A DNA stretch of 64,000 bases, from assembly GCF_000178855.1 (NCBI RefSeq), contig NZ_ADVG01000004.1, positions 1,922,001-1,986,000 of the forward strand, read 5' to 3'. The position numbers were made by a program, and so were the translations under genes. The notes beneath the pieces were generated by a model, which was not told where the DNA came from, made no database searches, and saw only the letters and a program-made list of their open reading frames with translations. This document shows, one piece after another, positions 35,134-43,326 of this stretch. This DNA is from Ktedonobacter racemifer DSM 44963 (GTDB lineage: Bacteria > Chloroflexota > Ktedonobacteria > Ktedonobacterales > Ktedonobacteraceae). Position 1 is the first letter of the stretch, and the number at the start of each line of letters is the position of its first letter.

Positions 35134-36366
35134 ATGCAAACGGTAGTAACAGCAAAACTCAAATTAAATACAACGCCCGAGCAATTCAAGGCATTACGTA
35201 CAACGCAACTGGCGTATCGGGATTCTCTCAACTATGTGAGCCAGTACGCCTTTGAGCATGGCAAGATGAGCAATGCTGTTCGTTTGCAAGATGCCACCTA
35301 CGAAGAGATCCGCCTCCGTTTTCATCTGCCTTCGCAAATGGCCTGTTCTGTTCCTCGCCAAGTTGGTGCCTCGTATAAAACCCTCTGGACAAAGGTCAAG
35401 AACAATGCTGTTCATCGTAAGGAAGGGAAGACCAAGAAACGCTACAAAGGGCTTGATAAGGCTCCCACGTTCATCTCCCCCACGTTGACCTATCAGTACA
35501 AGAAAGACTACACCTTCAAGAAAGAGCAGCAGGTGAGCATCCTGACCCTTGAGGGACGTGTTATCGTGCCCTATACTGGCTACAATAAGCATGTGGCATT
35601 GATCCAGCGTGGAGCGGAGATTGGTGCATCGAAACTCTGGTATGACAAGCCCAAGAAACAATTTTACCTCCTTGTCTCTCTTGCAATTGAGACGGCTGAT
35701 CCTACACCTGAAACACACAAGCAGGTCGCCGGCGTGGATGTGGGGATGCGATACCTTGCCGTCACGGCGACGATGCAAGGGGATTGCACCTTCCATTCAG
35801 GCAAACAGATTGTCCCCAAGGCAAACCACTACGCACGACTGAGAAAACGTCTGCAAAAGAAAGGCACTCGTTCAGCGACAAGAAGGCTCGTTGCCATCAG
35901 TGGACGAGAGAGACGGTTGAAGCAGAATACCAATCATGTCGTGAGTAAGCGGATTGTCCTACAGCACCCTCAAAGCTTGATTGGACTGGAGCATCTGACA
36001 GACATTCGAGAGCGTACCAAACGACGCAAAGGCAAAAATGCAAAACAGCGAAAAGCCAATCGTACCTTCTCCAAATGGTCCTTCGCTGAGTTGCATAGCA
36101 TGATTGCCTATAAAGCGCTCTTACATCGAAGTATGGCGATCAAGGTCGATGCCAACTACACCTCGCAGGCCTGCCCCAAATGTGGGCACACCTGCAAAGA
36201 GAATAGACCCAACAAAGGATTGCTCTTCGTCTGTCAGAATTGTCAGTACACGCTCCATGCCGATCTGGTTGGTGCAAGAAACATTGCGATGCGAACGCTT
36301 CTTCTCCGGCAAGACTGGAGAGGAACGGGCCTCTTGTCAGTACGCGCCTTCTGTGTCGGACGATGA
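35134..36366 (+). CDS. tnpB: RNA-guided endonuclease TnpB (IS200/IS605-type, stand-alone)
   Basis: The intact 410-residue protein has an N-terminal wedge and helical region, then a RuvC core: Asp in AGVDVGMRYLAV (about residue 200), Glu in LIGLEHLTDI (about 287) and Asp in LHADLVGARN (about 378). A zinc ribbon (CPKCGHTCKE ... CQNCQY) lies between the last two. TnpB family members cut DNA under guidance of an RNA made from the element's right end and help the transposon persist. No tnpA is adjacent, so the element depends on a transposase in trans or is immobile. Confidence 0.95.
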   Translation: MQTVVTAKLKLNTTPEQFKALRTTQLAYRDSLNYVSQYAFEHGKMSNAVRLQDATYEEIRLRFHLPSQMACSVPRQVGASYKTLWTKVKNNAVHRKEGKTKKRYKGLDKAPTFISPTLTYQYKKDYTFKKEQQVSILTLEGRVIVPYTGYNKHVALIQRGAEIGASKLWYDKPKKQFYLLVSLAIETADPTPETHKQVAGVDVGMRYLAVTATMQGDCTFHSGKQIVPKANHYARLRKRLQKKGTRSATRRLVAISGRERRLKQNTNHVVSKRIVLQHPQSLIGLEHLTDIRERTKRRKGKNAKQRKANRTFSKWSFAELHSMIAYKALLHRSMAIKVDANYTSQACPKCGHTCKENRPNKGLLFVCQNCQYTLHADLVGARNIAMRTLLLRQDWRGTGLLSVRAFCVGR

Positions 36367-36452
36367 AGCCAAAGCCGCACGCCTGAAAAGGTATGCTGAA
36401 TTGCGGTGGAGTTCAGACACAACTCCAAGCCCTCGGCTTTCGCCGTAGGGTA
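36367..36452 (+). ncRNA. Candidate omega RNA 3' part and right end of the tnpB element
   Basis: Directly after the tnpB stop, GGAGTTCAGACACAACTCC forms a hairpin. Then CCCTCGGC-TTTC-GCCGTAGGG (36430-36450) forms a terminal hairpin followed by TACTGACTAAG. TnpB guide RNAs are known to be processed from this region, with the guide taken from the flank beyond the end. The exact ends are not defined. Confidence 0.5.
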
Positions 36453-36479
36453 CTGACTAAGACATTCTGACCTCAGCCT

Positions 36480-37169
36480 TTATGCAACAGGCTTAGCACG
36501 AGCAACGGGTTGGCTCTCGCGCAAGATGAGCCAAGCGCTCCAGGCAATTGCCAACCCTTCTGCCGCATACCCGGCTATCTCGACCCACATTGGTACCATC
36601 AAGTCAATGCCCAGAATCACACCACCGACGAGAAACAGCACCCCAATAGGCCAGGGGAAGATGCGTTTTAGCAGGAGAAGAATCCCCAGGAACCCATAGC
36701 CAACGATAAGGAGGAGAGACATCAGGAAGGGAGTATAGAGGGCGATCCCGAAGCTCTGAAGCAGAGGACTCTGGGCCACGGCTTGAAAGAAGTCAGGCGA
36801 ATGGAACTGGGTTTGCAGCGCGGGATCAAAATGCGCAAAAAGGGGATTGAAGAAACCATCAATAAACAGGAGGCCCGCATACGAGATTTGCCCAAGGAGA
36901 GCCAGAATCAAGCTGAGAGGCGCGCCCCTGCCCATACGCTCATGGTAGCGCAGGTAGATGGCGATCAGCCCAAATCCAGCCAGGATGGTACAGTAGGCTC
37001 CGATCATATGGGCTGCCATATACGCAGCGGCGCGCGGGTTGATCTCCATGGCGCGTCGTCCGCCATGGAGAAAGGCCTCATAAAAAGGAAGGAAAAGCGC
37101 AGGGAGGATACTGACTCCCGCTAACAGACGCGTCATGCGAGTGAAGCTCGCTGGGTAGGTGTTGTACAT
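36480..37169 (-). CDS. Multi-pass membrane protein, unknown function
   Basis: The 229 residues hold six predicted membrane helices (for example ILPALFLPFYEAFLHG, IGAYCTILAGFGLIAIYLRY, TPFLMSLLLIVGYGFLGILL) and a short basic tail. No catalytic motif is visible and I do not recognise a family. It is divergent from the HxlR regulator gene with about 215 bp between them, so it may be that regulator's target. Confidence 0.75.
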   Translation of the reverse strand: MYNTYPASFTRMTRLLAGVSILPALFLPFYEAFLHGGRRAMEINPRAAAYMAAHMIGAYCTILAGFGLIAIYLRYHERMGRGAPLSLILALLGQISYAGLLFIDGFFNPLFAHFDPALQTQFHSPDFFQAVAQSPLLQSFGIALYTPFLMSLLLIVGYGFLGILLLLKRIFPWPIGVLFLVGGVILGIDLMVPMWVEIAGYAAEGLAIAWSAWLILRESQPVARAKPVA

Positions 37170-37384
37170 ACTACTAGTTCTTTCTATGCTTGTTCTTCTT
37201 GAGAGAAGAGACAGTTTAGTTCAGGATGAGAGAAGGTGATCTTCTTGCTCCAGCCCAAACTGGCTTCGCTTGTTATGCTTCCCACGTCCTGCTACAATCA
37301 AAATACAGGATAACAGTGAAAGAAACAAGTACACAAAATAATTTGAGGTAGTCTAGAAAATCATACTATGGAAAGGTGCATGTC

Positions 37385-37762
37385 ATGAAACAGCAGCAGA
37401 AAGCGGCGGGGTGTCCAGTCGAAGTGACGCTTTCGATCGTTGGGGGAAAATGGAAATTGCAGATTGTCTATTGTTTGCTCAACGGAACCAAACGCTTTGG
37501 AGAGTTACGCAGGCTCATTCCTGCGACGACCCAACAAATGCTCACCCTCCAATTGCGGGAGTTAGAGCAGGCAGGAATCATTCACCGGCAGGTCTATGCT
37601 CAGGTCCCCCCAAAGGTGGAATACTCACTCACCGAGTCGGGGCGAAGCCTGGAGCCTATTGTCTACCAGATTCACGCATGGGGAGAGTGGTACTGCGAGC
37701 AAAACAACATCGAGTATTGGCAGTTGAGTGACAACATGGAAGATCACGGTATTCGTGCGTGA
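37385..37762 (+). CDS. HxlR family transcriptional regulator
   Basis: From ATG 37385 there are 125 residues. The winged-helix pattern is complete: CPVEVTLSIVGGKWKLQIVY, FGELRRLIPATTQQMLTLQL and a C-terminal dimer helix. The cysteine near residue 10 is at the position used for electrophile or redox sensing in several relatives. Its last codons and the following 65 bp are duplicated at 41827-41890, next to the second tetR copy. The GTG start at 37376 is also possible. Confidence 0.92.
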   Translation: MKQQQKAAGCPVEVTLSIVGGKWKLQIVYCLLNGTKRFGELRRLIPATTQQMLTLQLRELEQAGIIHRQVYAQVPPKVEYSLTESGRSLEPIVYQIHAWGEWYCEQNNIEYWQLSDNMEDHGIRA

Positions 37763-37800
37763 GGTCGGATGCACTGCCTCCCTTGACAAGCTCTCCATCT
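37737..37800 (+). repeat. Duplicated segment, copy A (pairs with 41827-41890)
   Basis: The tail of the HxlR gene and the following promoter region (GTGCGTGAGGTCGGATGCAC, then CTGCCTCCCTTGACAAGCT) recur with only a few differences at 41827-41890. This marks a duplication of an HxlR-tetR segment. Confidence 0.85.
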
Positions 37801-37829
37801 CTGGTTATAGTATGTTAGTGAGCATTCAC
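37783..37829 (+). promoter_or_regulatory. Promoter and TetR-type operator, copy A
   Basis: TTGACA (37783-37788), a 17-nt spacer and TATAGT (37806-37811) form a strong promoter. GTGAGCATTCAC (37818-37829) just after it is the counterpart of the operator-like GTGAACACTCAC at 41981-41992. It now drives only a deleted tetR copy and the oxidoreductase downstream. Confidence 0.6.
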
Positions 37830-37850
37830 ACACATATGGAGAAGGAGTCT

Positions 37851-37968
37851 ATGGGAGCACACAAGAGAGAATCTGGTCGCGCTTGTGCTGATAGTTGTTT
37901 ACTACTATCAGCAACTGCTCTCCATGAGCATTTCCTTCTCAAAACTCTCTGCACATCTGCGGGAACTT
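37851..37968 (+). pseudogene. Internally deleted tetR copy
   Basis: The start (ATGGGAGCACACAAGAGAGA) matches the start of the intact tetR at 42011. After about 30 bp the sequence jumps to the region matching 42270-42330 (TACTACTATCAGCAACTGCT against TACTATGAGCAACTGCT). The DNA-binding domain is therefore lost, and the frame is broken. Confidence 0.7.
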
Positions 37969-38001
37969 CGAGCATAACGATAAGAAAGAAGGTAGCATCT
38001 C

Positions 38002-38484
38002 ATGGCAAAAGCATTTCGCCCAACGCTATTCTTCCGTGTGGGCCGCAACATCAACACGTTTCTGTTGCGGGCCGGTGTGAAGAAGGGTAATATGACTCTG
38101 CTTACTGTACGTGGGCGCAAAAGCGGGCAGCCTCATACAATCCCGGTAGCGCTCGTTGAATACGATGGCCAGCGCTGGTTGACCGCGCCCTACGGCGTCG
38201 TCAACTGGGTGCGCAATCTGCGCGTGGCAGGCGAGGCCACACTGACACGTGGTCGCCACACCGAGCGCGTCTCTGCATTCGAGGTGAGTGCTCAGGAAGC
38301 AGCTCCCATCCTTAAAAGAAGCCTGATCGGAGCTCGATCTTTTGTTCTGGCTTACTTCGATGTAACATCAGACTCCGCGCTTGCAGAATTTGAGCGTGAG
38401 GTATCCATTTTGTATAAGCAACCATCACAAAGTATCATCATCTCTTGCATATCTCAAGCAGATAGAGTATACTTGGATGTATGA
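38002..38484 (+). CDS. Deazaflavin (F420)-dependent nitroreductase family protein, 3' end replaced
   Basis: The first 135 residues match the DDN family: TLLTVRGRKSGQPHTIPVAL (about residues 32-51), a YGVVNWVRNLR loop and a final FDVTSDSALAEFERE. In the family the chain ends a few residues later, usually with a HPVF-type tail. Here the frame continues for about 25 unrelated residues that include the IS607 promoter, and overlaps tnpA by 4 bp. The insertion sequence has thus replaced the natural end. The core is intact, so the enzyme may still fold. Such proteins reduce substrates with F420H2. Confidence 0.8.
   Translation: MAKAFRPTLFFRVGRNINTFLLRAGVKKGNMTLLTVRGRKSGQPHTIPVALVEYDGQRWLTAPYGVVNWVRNLRVAGEATLTRGRHTERVSAFEVSAQEAAPILKRSLIGARSFVLAYFDVTSDSALAEFEREVSILYKQPSQSIIISCISQADRVYLDV
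38445..38473 (+). promoter_or_regulatory. IS607 promoter giving a leaderless tnpA transcript
   Basis: TTGCAT (38445-38450), 17 nt and TATACT (38468-38473) predict a start at about 38480, one base before the tnpA ATG at 38481. Confidence 0.6.
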
Positions 38485-39089
38485 AGTTATCGAGTTATGC
38501 CAAGAAGATTGGGATCAGTTATAACAGCGCCTGGCGTATGTGGAAACGCGGCCAGATTCCCGGCTATCAATTGCCCACCGGCACCGTGATCATTGATCCG
38601 CCGGAGCTTCGCTCGGTTCCGGTCCACGCCGTCGCTGTGTATGCTCGTGTTTCAAGCAGCGAAAACAAAGGCAACCTGGAAAGGCAAGCCGAGCGGCTGG
38701 TGACCTGGTGCAATGCCCAAGGCTGGTCGGTCAGCAAAGTCGTCAAAGAGTGCGGCAGTGGCATCAACGATCAGCGGCCCAAGTTTCTGGCGCTGCTGGC
38801 AGATCTCAAAATCGGGCAGATCGTGGTTGAACACAAAGATCGCGCTTCTCGCTTTGGCGTGGCCTATATTCAGACCTTGTTGGCTATGCAAGGACGGAAA
38901 CTGGTCATCGTCAACACCGCTGATACCGCCGAAGATGATCTCATGGGCGATTTTATCAGCATCATTCCCTCGTTTTGCGCTCGTCTTTATGGTCGCAGAC
39001 GAGCCAAACGCAAGACGGAACAAGTGCTAGCGGCTTTGCAGCAGAATGGACCCGCCCGTGAGCAAGAAACCCCAAAAAGCCTCGCTTGA
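38481..39089 (+). CDS. tnpA: IS607-family serine recombinase (TnpA)
   Basis: The 202 residues comprise an N-terminal MerR-like helix-turn-helix (SYAKKIGISYNSAWRMWKRG) and a resolvase domain with the catalytic serine in VYARVSSSENK (about residue 57). They also include an arginine-rich motif EHKDRASRFG. IS607 enzymes insert with little target specificity and no target duplication, forming a circular intermediate. It overlaps tnpB by 44 bp. Confidence 0.94.
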   Translation: MKLSSYAKKIGISYNSAWRMWKRGQIPGYQLPTGTVIIDPPELRSVPVHAVAVYARVSSSENKGNLERQAERLVTWCNAQGWSVSKVVKECGSGINDQRPKFLALLADLKIGQIVVEHKDRASRFGVAYIQTLLAMQGRKLVIVNTADTAEDDLMGDFISIIPSFCARLYGRRRAKRKTEQVLAALQQNGPAREQETPKSLA

Positions 39090-40509
39090 TGAGAAAAAAA
39101 AGCGCAAGCGCAAAAAGAAGACGAAGCAGACCATCACTCGAGCGGTGACCCATATCCGTCTCATTGAGGCCAATCCTGGCAAACTTGAGGCGCTCGATCA
39201 GCTTGTGGCGGTTTACTTGCCGCTGTGCCAACAGTACACCACCCTGTTTTGCGAGGCCGAGACAAGCCCGGACAAGTACCAAGAAACCGTCTTCAAAACC
39301 GATCTTTCCGACCGCTTGCATCGAGTGGCAATACAGCAAGCCGCAGGCATTGCCAAAAGCGTTCGCACGAATCGAGCGAACGCCTATCAGGCGTACCTGG
39401 AAGATGTGGCTGATTATGCTCAGGCCAAGGCTCAGGCGGAAGGCCGGATGTCCGCCTTCAAACGCCGCGAACCGACCTGGACCGAATGGGATCTCCCTGT
39501 GCTGCGTGTGCCAGTCATCCAAGCCAATGTCAACGTGGTGGTGCTCGAGAAGTCGGAGGACTCCACGTTCGACTACTTGCTGCGCGTGTCCACCTTAGAT
39601 GTCGGGAATCCGCTTCGAGTCCCAGTCAAACTCGCCTCCTATCACAAACGAGCACTCGAAGGCCGCACGCTCAATGCATCCACAACACTTCACAAGCGCA
39701 ATGGAGTCTGGTGGCTGACGCTCTCCTTTGAGGAGGACGTTCCTCTTCAAACCAAGCCTGACGCCCCTACAGTAGGCGTCGATGTGGGCATTGCCCATTT
39801 CCTCACGACCTCCACCAATAAAGAGTATGGCAGTTTTCATGGCAAGATGGCCCGACAGCACAAGCACGATCGGGAAAAGCGTCGCCGCAAGGCGAAACTG
39901 CGAGCCTGTCTGGAAAAGAAAGGCGTCCCAAAGGGCAAGCTTCCTTCGACAAGTTCTGAAACGTCGCAACGCTTGAGCCGTCACGTCAAGCAAGAGATCA
40001 ACCGGGCGGTCAATGCGTTGGTCAAAGATCATCGAGATGCCAGACTCATTTATGAGGACCTCAATGTGGCCTCGATGCGCTTCAAAGCAAGGGTGATGAA
40101 CAGTTATCTGTATGCTTCTCACCTGGGGCATATCCCAGAGCAGCTGGCCTGGGCCGCCGCCAAACAGGGCATGGCAGCCCACACGGTCCGAGCCGCCTAT
40201 TCCTCTCAGGAATGCCCCCGCTGCCATTATGTCGATCGCGCTAATCGGCCGAACCAGAAAACCTTCAAGTGCCTGGTCTGTGGTTACGCAGACCAGGCCG
40301 ACCGCAAAGCCGCACAGACGCTCGCGGGACGCTGGGGGGATCGGAAACTGGCGGCATGTCGCTCGACCTCGGAGGTCAAGGCGCTCCTCATGACGCGGCA
40401 TGAAGCGTGGAAACAGCAGAATCAGCAGAGGATCCAGGATGCCGGGCCTCCCGTCCAGTTGAGCTTCTGGGATCCCCCAGAGATGTTCCTGGAATCATCT
40501 CACGAGTGA
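39046..40509 (+). CDS. tnpB: IS607-associated TnpB RNA-guided nuclease
   Basis: The 487-residue protein starts with a Lys-rich tail (KKKRKRKKKTK), then carries the TnpB helical part and RuvC core: Asp in VGVDVGIAHFL (about residue 245), Glu in LIYEDLNV (about 340) and Asp in DQADRKAAQTL (about 420). A zinc ribbon with CPRC and CLVC pairs lies before the last Asp. All key residues are present. It is longer than the tnpB at 35134 and from a different lineage. Confidence 0.94.
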   Translation: MDPPVSKKPQKASLDEKKKRKRKKKTKQTITRAVTHIRLIEANPGKLEALDQLVAVYLPLCQQYTTLFCEAETSPDKYQETVFKTDLSDRLHRVAIQQAAGIAKSVRTNRANAYQAYLEDVADYAQAKAQAEGRMSAFKRREPTWTEWDLPVLRVPVIQANVNVVVLEKSEDSTFDYLLRVSTLDVGNPLRVPVKLASYHKRALEGRTLNASTTLHKRNGVWWLTLSFEEDVPLQTKPDAPTVGVDVGIAHFLTTSTNKEYGSFHGKMARQHKHDREKRRRKAKLRACLEKKGVPKGKLPSTSSETSQRLSRHVKQEINRAVNALVKDHRDARLIYEDLNVASMRFKARVMNSYLYASHLGHIPEQLAWAAAKQGMAAHTVRAAYSSQECPRCHYVDRANRPNQKTFKCLVCGYADQADRKAAQTLAGRWGDRKLAACRSTSEVKALLMTRHEAWKQQNQQRIQDAGPPVQLSFWDPPEMFLESSHE

Positions 40510-40600
40510 ACATCTCTCAGTAGAGAGAGGTGCATAGGATGCTCGTAGTGCATCCTCCCGCCTAGTCCGCTGTTTGGTAAACAGGCGTAGGTTAAAGTGA
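40510..40600 (+). ncRNA. Candidate omega RNA and right end of the IS607 element
   Basis: Three hairpins follow the tnpB stop: CATCTCTCAGTAGAGAGAGG, GATGCTCGTAGTGCATC, and CGCCTAGTCCGCTGTTTGG pairing with AAACAGGCGTAGG. Such structured 3' regions supply the guide RNA scaffold in TnpB systems. The element boundary is not marked by a target duplication, so the guide start is uncertain. Confidence 0.5.
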
Positions 40601-40799
40601 GAAGGATAATCATTGCAATAGATGGTTATGCTTTGATCAACTATCGAAGCACCCTGTTTTCTTGGTGAAAAGTCTCTCAGAGCAGCTCCATGCTTACAAA
40701 AACACTCCGGAAAGAGACGTCAATACCAGTGCACGCTCAGACGATCAGTAGCATGACGCATCAAAAGCCTTTCGGAGCGAATGCCTTAAAATCGCACCG
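40601..40799. other. Region between IS607 and the LysE fragment
   Basis: No gene or repeat was recognised. The missing end of the oxidoreductase gene should lie at the element junction, but I could not identify it here. Confidence 0.4.
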
Positions 40800-41087
40800 T
40801 TAGGCCTTCAGGAATGCTAAACGAACACCAAGCCCAAGAAAGACGCCTCCTGTAATCCACCGAAACAATATGGAAACTCTCTGGTGTCGCTTCAACCGTC
40901 GCCCAAGCATACTCGCCAACAATGCAACCGTTACATTGATAGCAATTTCCAGCACATTGAACAGGACGCCGAGCAGGAAGAGCTGCAACGGGACGCGCCC
41001 TTGAGTCTGGTCAACGAATTGGGGAAGAAACGCTAGCAAGAAGGCGGCAAGCAGAAAAAGCAACAGCGATGGAACAGGTGGGAACAT
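40800..41087 (-). pseudogene. C-terminal fragment of a LysE/RhtB-type exporter
   Basis: The 95-codon frame contains the family's second half: FLLAFLPQFVDQTQGRVPLQ, two membrane helices and a final FRWITGGVFLGLGVRLAF. A full LysE protein is about 205 residues; the first three helices are missing and the frame begins with an unrelated MFPPVPSLL. It probably arose by truncation from the same rearrangement as the IS607 region. Confidence 0.7.
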
Positions 41088-41181
41088 GGTTTTTCTTTCT
41101 TTCAGCTAGGATACAGGGCCGGAGAGCAAGCTCCAGCCCATTCCCATACAACTTTCCCTTCTGCATAATTCCCCTATTTTC

Positions 41182-41664
41182 CTAACCTACACGGTCCCGA
41201 AATGCAGCGATCCGGGAAAAGTGCTCGCATTTATGACCAAAGAATGTATAAACAATATAATCATCTAGAGCATACTCTGCCCCAAACCAGGGAAGAGTAC
41301 CTACCTGCCGAAACGCCTCTGGGCGGATTTGCGCGGCCAGCGACATGACCTGTCCATGTGCCTCATTAAATTCAAAGAGCACATCCTGTCCGCTTTTCTC
41401 CTTACGTAAAGCCACCTCGCTCTCGTTAAATTGAGGAGCGTCCATTTCCTTGAACTTCTTCAAAGAGGGGGTAGGCCCCTCTTTCCCGACGAATGTACCG
41501 AGCACATCTACCAGAACTTTCTCGTAGGAGGTCAAATGCGCGATGATGTCTTTCACCGACCACATCCCACACGCGTCCGAACTATCCCAGGCCTCGTCAG
41601 GAAAACCCTCCAATGTTCGTAGTATCGCTTGATGCCCGGACTTCAGAATATCAAGTGCGTTCAT
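41182..41664 (-). CDS. DinB/MPI N-terminal-like metal-binding family protein
   Basis: The 160 residues show the four-helix DinB-type layout. CGMWSVKDIIAHLTSYEKVL (about residues 32-51) supplies the first histidine, and DDYIVYTFFGHKCEHFSRI near residue 135 supplies two more. The group includes thiol-dependent transferases and the ClbS/DfsB proteins; which branch this is cannot be told. Its neighbours are rearranged fragments. Confidence 0.8.
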   Translation of the reverse strand: MNALDILKSGHQAILRTLEGFPDEAWDSSDACGMWSVKDIIAHLTSYEKVLVDVLGTFVGKEGPTPSLKKFKEMDAPQFNESEVALRKEKSGQDVLFEFNEAHGQVMSLAAQIRPEAFRQVGTLPWFGAEYALDDYIVYTFFGHKCEHFSRIAAFRDRVG

Positions 41665-41826
41665 AGTTGTTCCCTTCTCTCATTGTATACAACTATCGAT
41701 TAAGCAATATGCAACCATCAAGTTGCGTATCAGGAGTATACCCTGAAAAAGAGGAATATGCAATCCACCGGTTGCGTCTTTTGCGGGCTGGCCGCCAAAA
41801 GAGCAAGATTGGAGAAGTTTTGGTTA

Positions 41827-41890
41827 TGGAAGATTATGGTATCCGTGCGTGAGATCGGATACACTGCCTCCCTTGACAAGCTCCCCATCT
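41827..41890 (+). repeat. Duplicated segment, copy B, with HxlR C-terminal remnant
   Basis: It repeats 37737-37800. The first codons read MEDYGIRA-stop, the last residues of an HxlR gene whose front is gone. Copy B carries about 75 bp more than copy A before the tetR promoter, bounded by two CTTGACAAG strings (near 41874 and 41946). Copy A has one hybrid of these. Confidence 0.8.
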
Positions 41891-41946
41891 GGCAAAAACA
41901 GGCTTAACAATTTAAACATCTTACCAAGACATGGTTCTGGCACCTC

Positions 41947-41992
41947 TTGACAAGATTCTTATCTCTGACCTATCATGTTAGTGAACACTCAC
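41947..41992 (+). promoter_or_regulatory. tetR promoter with operator-like palindrome
   Basis: TTGACA (41947-41952), 18 nt and TATCAT (41971-41976) are followed by GTGAACACTCAC (41981-41992), an inverted repeat with GTGA/TCAC arms on the predicted start site. Autoregulation by the TetR protein is likely. Confidence 0.6.
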
Positions 41993-42010
41993 GCACATGG
42001 AGAAAGAAGC

Positions 42011-42601
42011 ATGGGAAAAACACGAGAGAAGATCCTGGAGGCCGCTGAAAAGTTGTTGCTCTTGAAAGGTTCGGCACACGTGACCACCAAGGAGATCGCA
42101 CGCGAGGTCGGCCTCTCCGAAAGCGCGCTCTACCGGCATTTCGACCATAAAGAAGACATCTTCTTTGCGCTCATGGCCGAGCACCTGCCAGCCTTCCACG
42201 AGGTGTTCCAGACGCGCCAGGCAGGCACCGCAACCGTCCGCGAGAACCTTATCGCACTCGCGCTGGCAGTTCTTCACTACTATGAGCAACTGCTCCCCAT
42301 GGGTGTCTCCTTCCTGGCTGACAAGGAACTCCTGGCCCAGTTTCGCGCCACGACCTTACCGTTGGGTATGGGCCCGCACAACGTTTTTGAACGGTTTGCA
42401 GCTTATCTTGAGGAGGAACAGCGCCTGGAGCGCATCGGGCGGCACCTCCCCTCTTTGACTATAGCGACCCTGTTGCTGGGCCCCTGTTTTCAGAGGGTGT
42501 TTAACCAGCAATTCCTGGGCTTCGATCCGTTTCACCAGACGGAACAGCAGTTTGCCGAGGAGCTGGTACAGGGGCTGCTTGCAGGTATCCAGCCTTCCTG
42601 A
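42011..42601 (+). CDS. TetR family transcriptional regulator
   Basis: ATG 42011 (GAGAAAGAAG ahead) gives 196 residues. The N-terminal helix-turn-helix is typical: KILEAAEKLLLLKG, TTKEIAREVGLSESALYRHF (about residues 26-45) and the KEDIFFAL helix. The C-terminal ligand domain has no specific signature. A probable operator overlaps its promoter. It may control the PPOX/F420 gene 150 bp downstream. A deleted relative lies at 37851. The longer frame from 41975 would start inside the operator. Confidence 0.92.
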   Translation: MGKTREKILEAAEKLLLLKGSAHVTTKEIAREVGLSESALYRHFDHKEDIFFALMAEHLPAFHEVFQTRQAGTATVRENLIALALAVLHYYEQLLPMGVSFLADKELLAQFRATTLPLGMGPHNVFERFAAYLEEEQRLERIGRHLPSLTIATLLLGPCFQRVFNQQFLGFDPFHQTEQQFAEELVQGLLAGIQPS

Positions 42602-42752
42602 CTGGAAGCATGAGAGAAAAAAACTCTCCTAGGACGTGAATGCATGCTTTAGCATGTCAACCGCATAGACGAATGACATATATGGTTTGGCGAAACCGAC
42701 TGCTGCTCTTAGAGGACTTTAAGCAGATTGAGCACAAGAAAGAGGACTGATC

Positions 42753-43208
42753 ATGAGCGAAAAAACGACTCATACCACGCGAGAGTACCTGACTGCCCCT
42801 GGAAAAGGTCATACGACCCTGCTGACCAGCTTCCGCCGCAACGGCATAGGCGTCGGCACCCCGGTAGGCACGGTTGCCTCGAACGGCAAACTCTACTTTA
42901 TGACGCCAGCGGATACCTGGAAGGTCAAGCGCCTCGCCCACAATTCACACGTCACCCTCGCGCCTGGCAACCGCAAAGGGGATGTGCTTGGTCCGACAAT
43001 TGAAGGCACCGTGCGCCGCCTGTATGCCGAGGAGGCCAGGCGCGCGCGAGGCATGTTGCGTGTAGGCATCGTGGGTCGTTTCTTCGGGATCGTCTTCGAC
43101 CGCAAATATCCTGGCGAGAAAACAGCGGTGTATGAAATTGTGCTGGATGAGAGAGACGCCGACATGGGAAATGGAGGCTTTGAGAAGACGCAGGCTGCGC
43201 GTTCCTAA
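42753..43208 (+). CDS. PPOX-class F420-dependent oxidoreductase
   Basis: The 151 residues adopt the split-barrel flavin/F420 pattern: LLTSFRRNGIGVGTPVGTVA (about residues 22-41), LYFMTPADTWKVKRLAHN and VTLAPGNRKGDVLGP. Relatives reduce small molecules with F420H2. The gene follows a TetR regulator, as its DDN counterpart follows the deleted tetR copy at 37851. The parallel suggests a duplicated regulator cassette with different enzymes. Confidence 0.82.
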   Translation: MSEKTTHTTREYLTAPGKGHTTLLTSFRRNGIGVGTPVGTVASNGKLYFMTPADTWKVKRLAHNSHVTLAPGNRKGDVLGPTIEGTVRRLYAEEARRARGMLRVGIVGRFFGIVFDRKYPGEKTAVYEIVLDERDADMGNGGFEKTQAARS

Positions 43209-43269
43209 GCTGGATCAACGCAGAGTGCATCTCGATCAGGCATGGAGGCGCACAAGGCTGCTTCTCCTC

Positions 43270-43309
43270 ACGAACCAATCATGGCTGAGTGCAGCCATGA
43301 TTGGTTCGT
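43270..43309. terminator. 18-bp perfect hairpin between convergent genes
   Basis: ACGAACCAATCATGGCTG (43270-43287) and its complement (43292-43309) flank an AGTG loop. It lies between the stops of the PPOX gene and the ABC permease gene and probably serves both; no U-tract is present. Confidence 0.65.
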
Positions 43310-43326
43310 CTATCCCAAATTTGGTT

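Noticed and set aside
39595..40401. Minus-strand frame of 268 codons within the IS607 tnpB
   Set aside because: A shadow of tnpB, without its own start signals.
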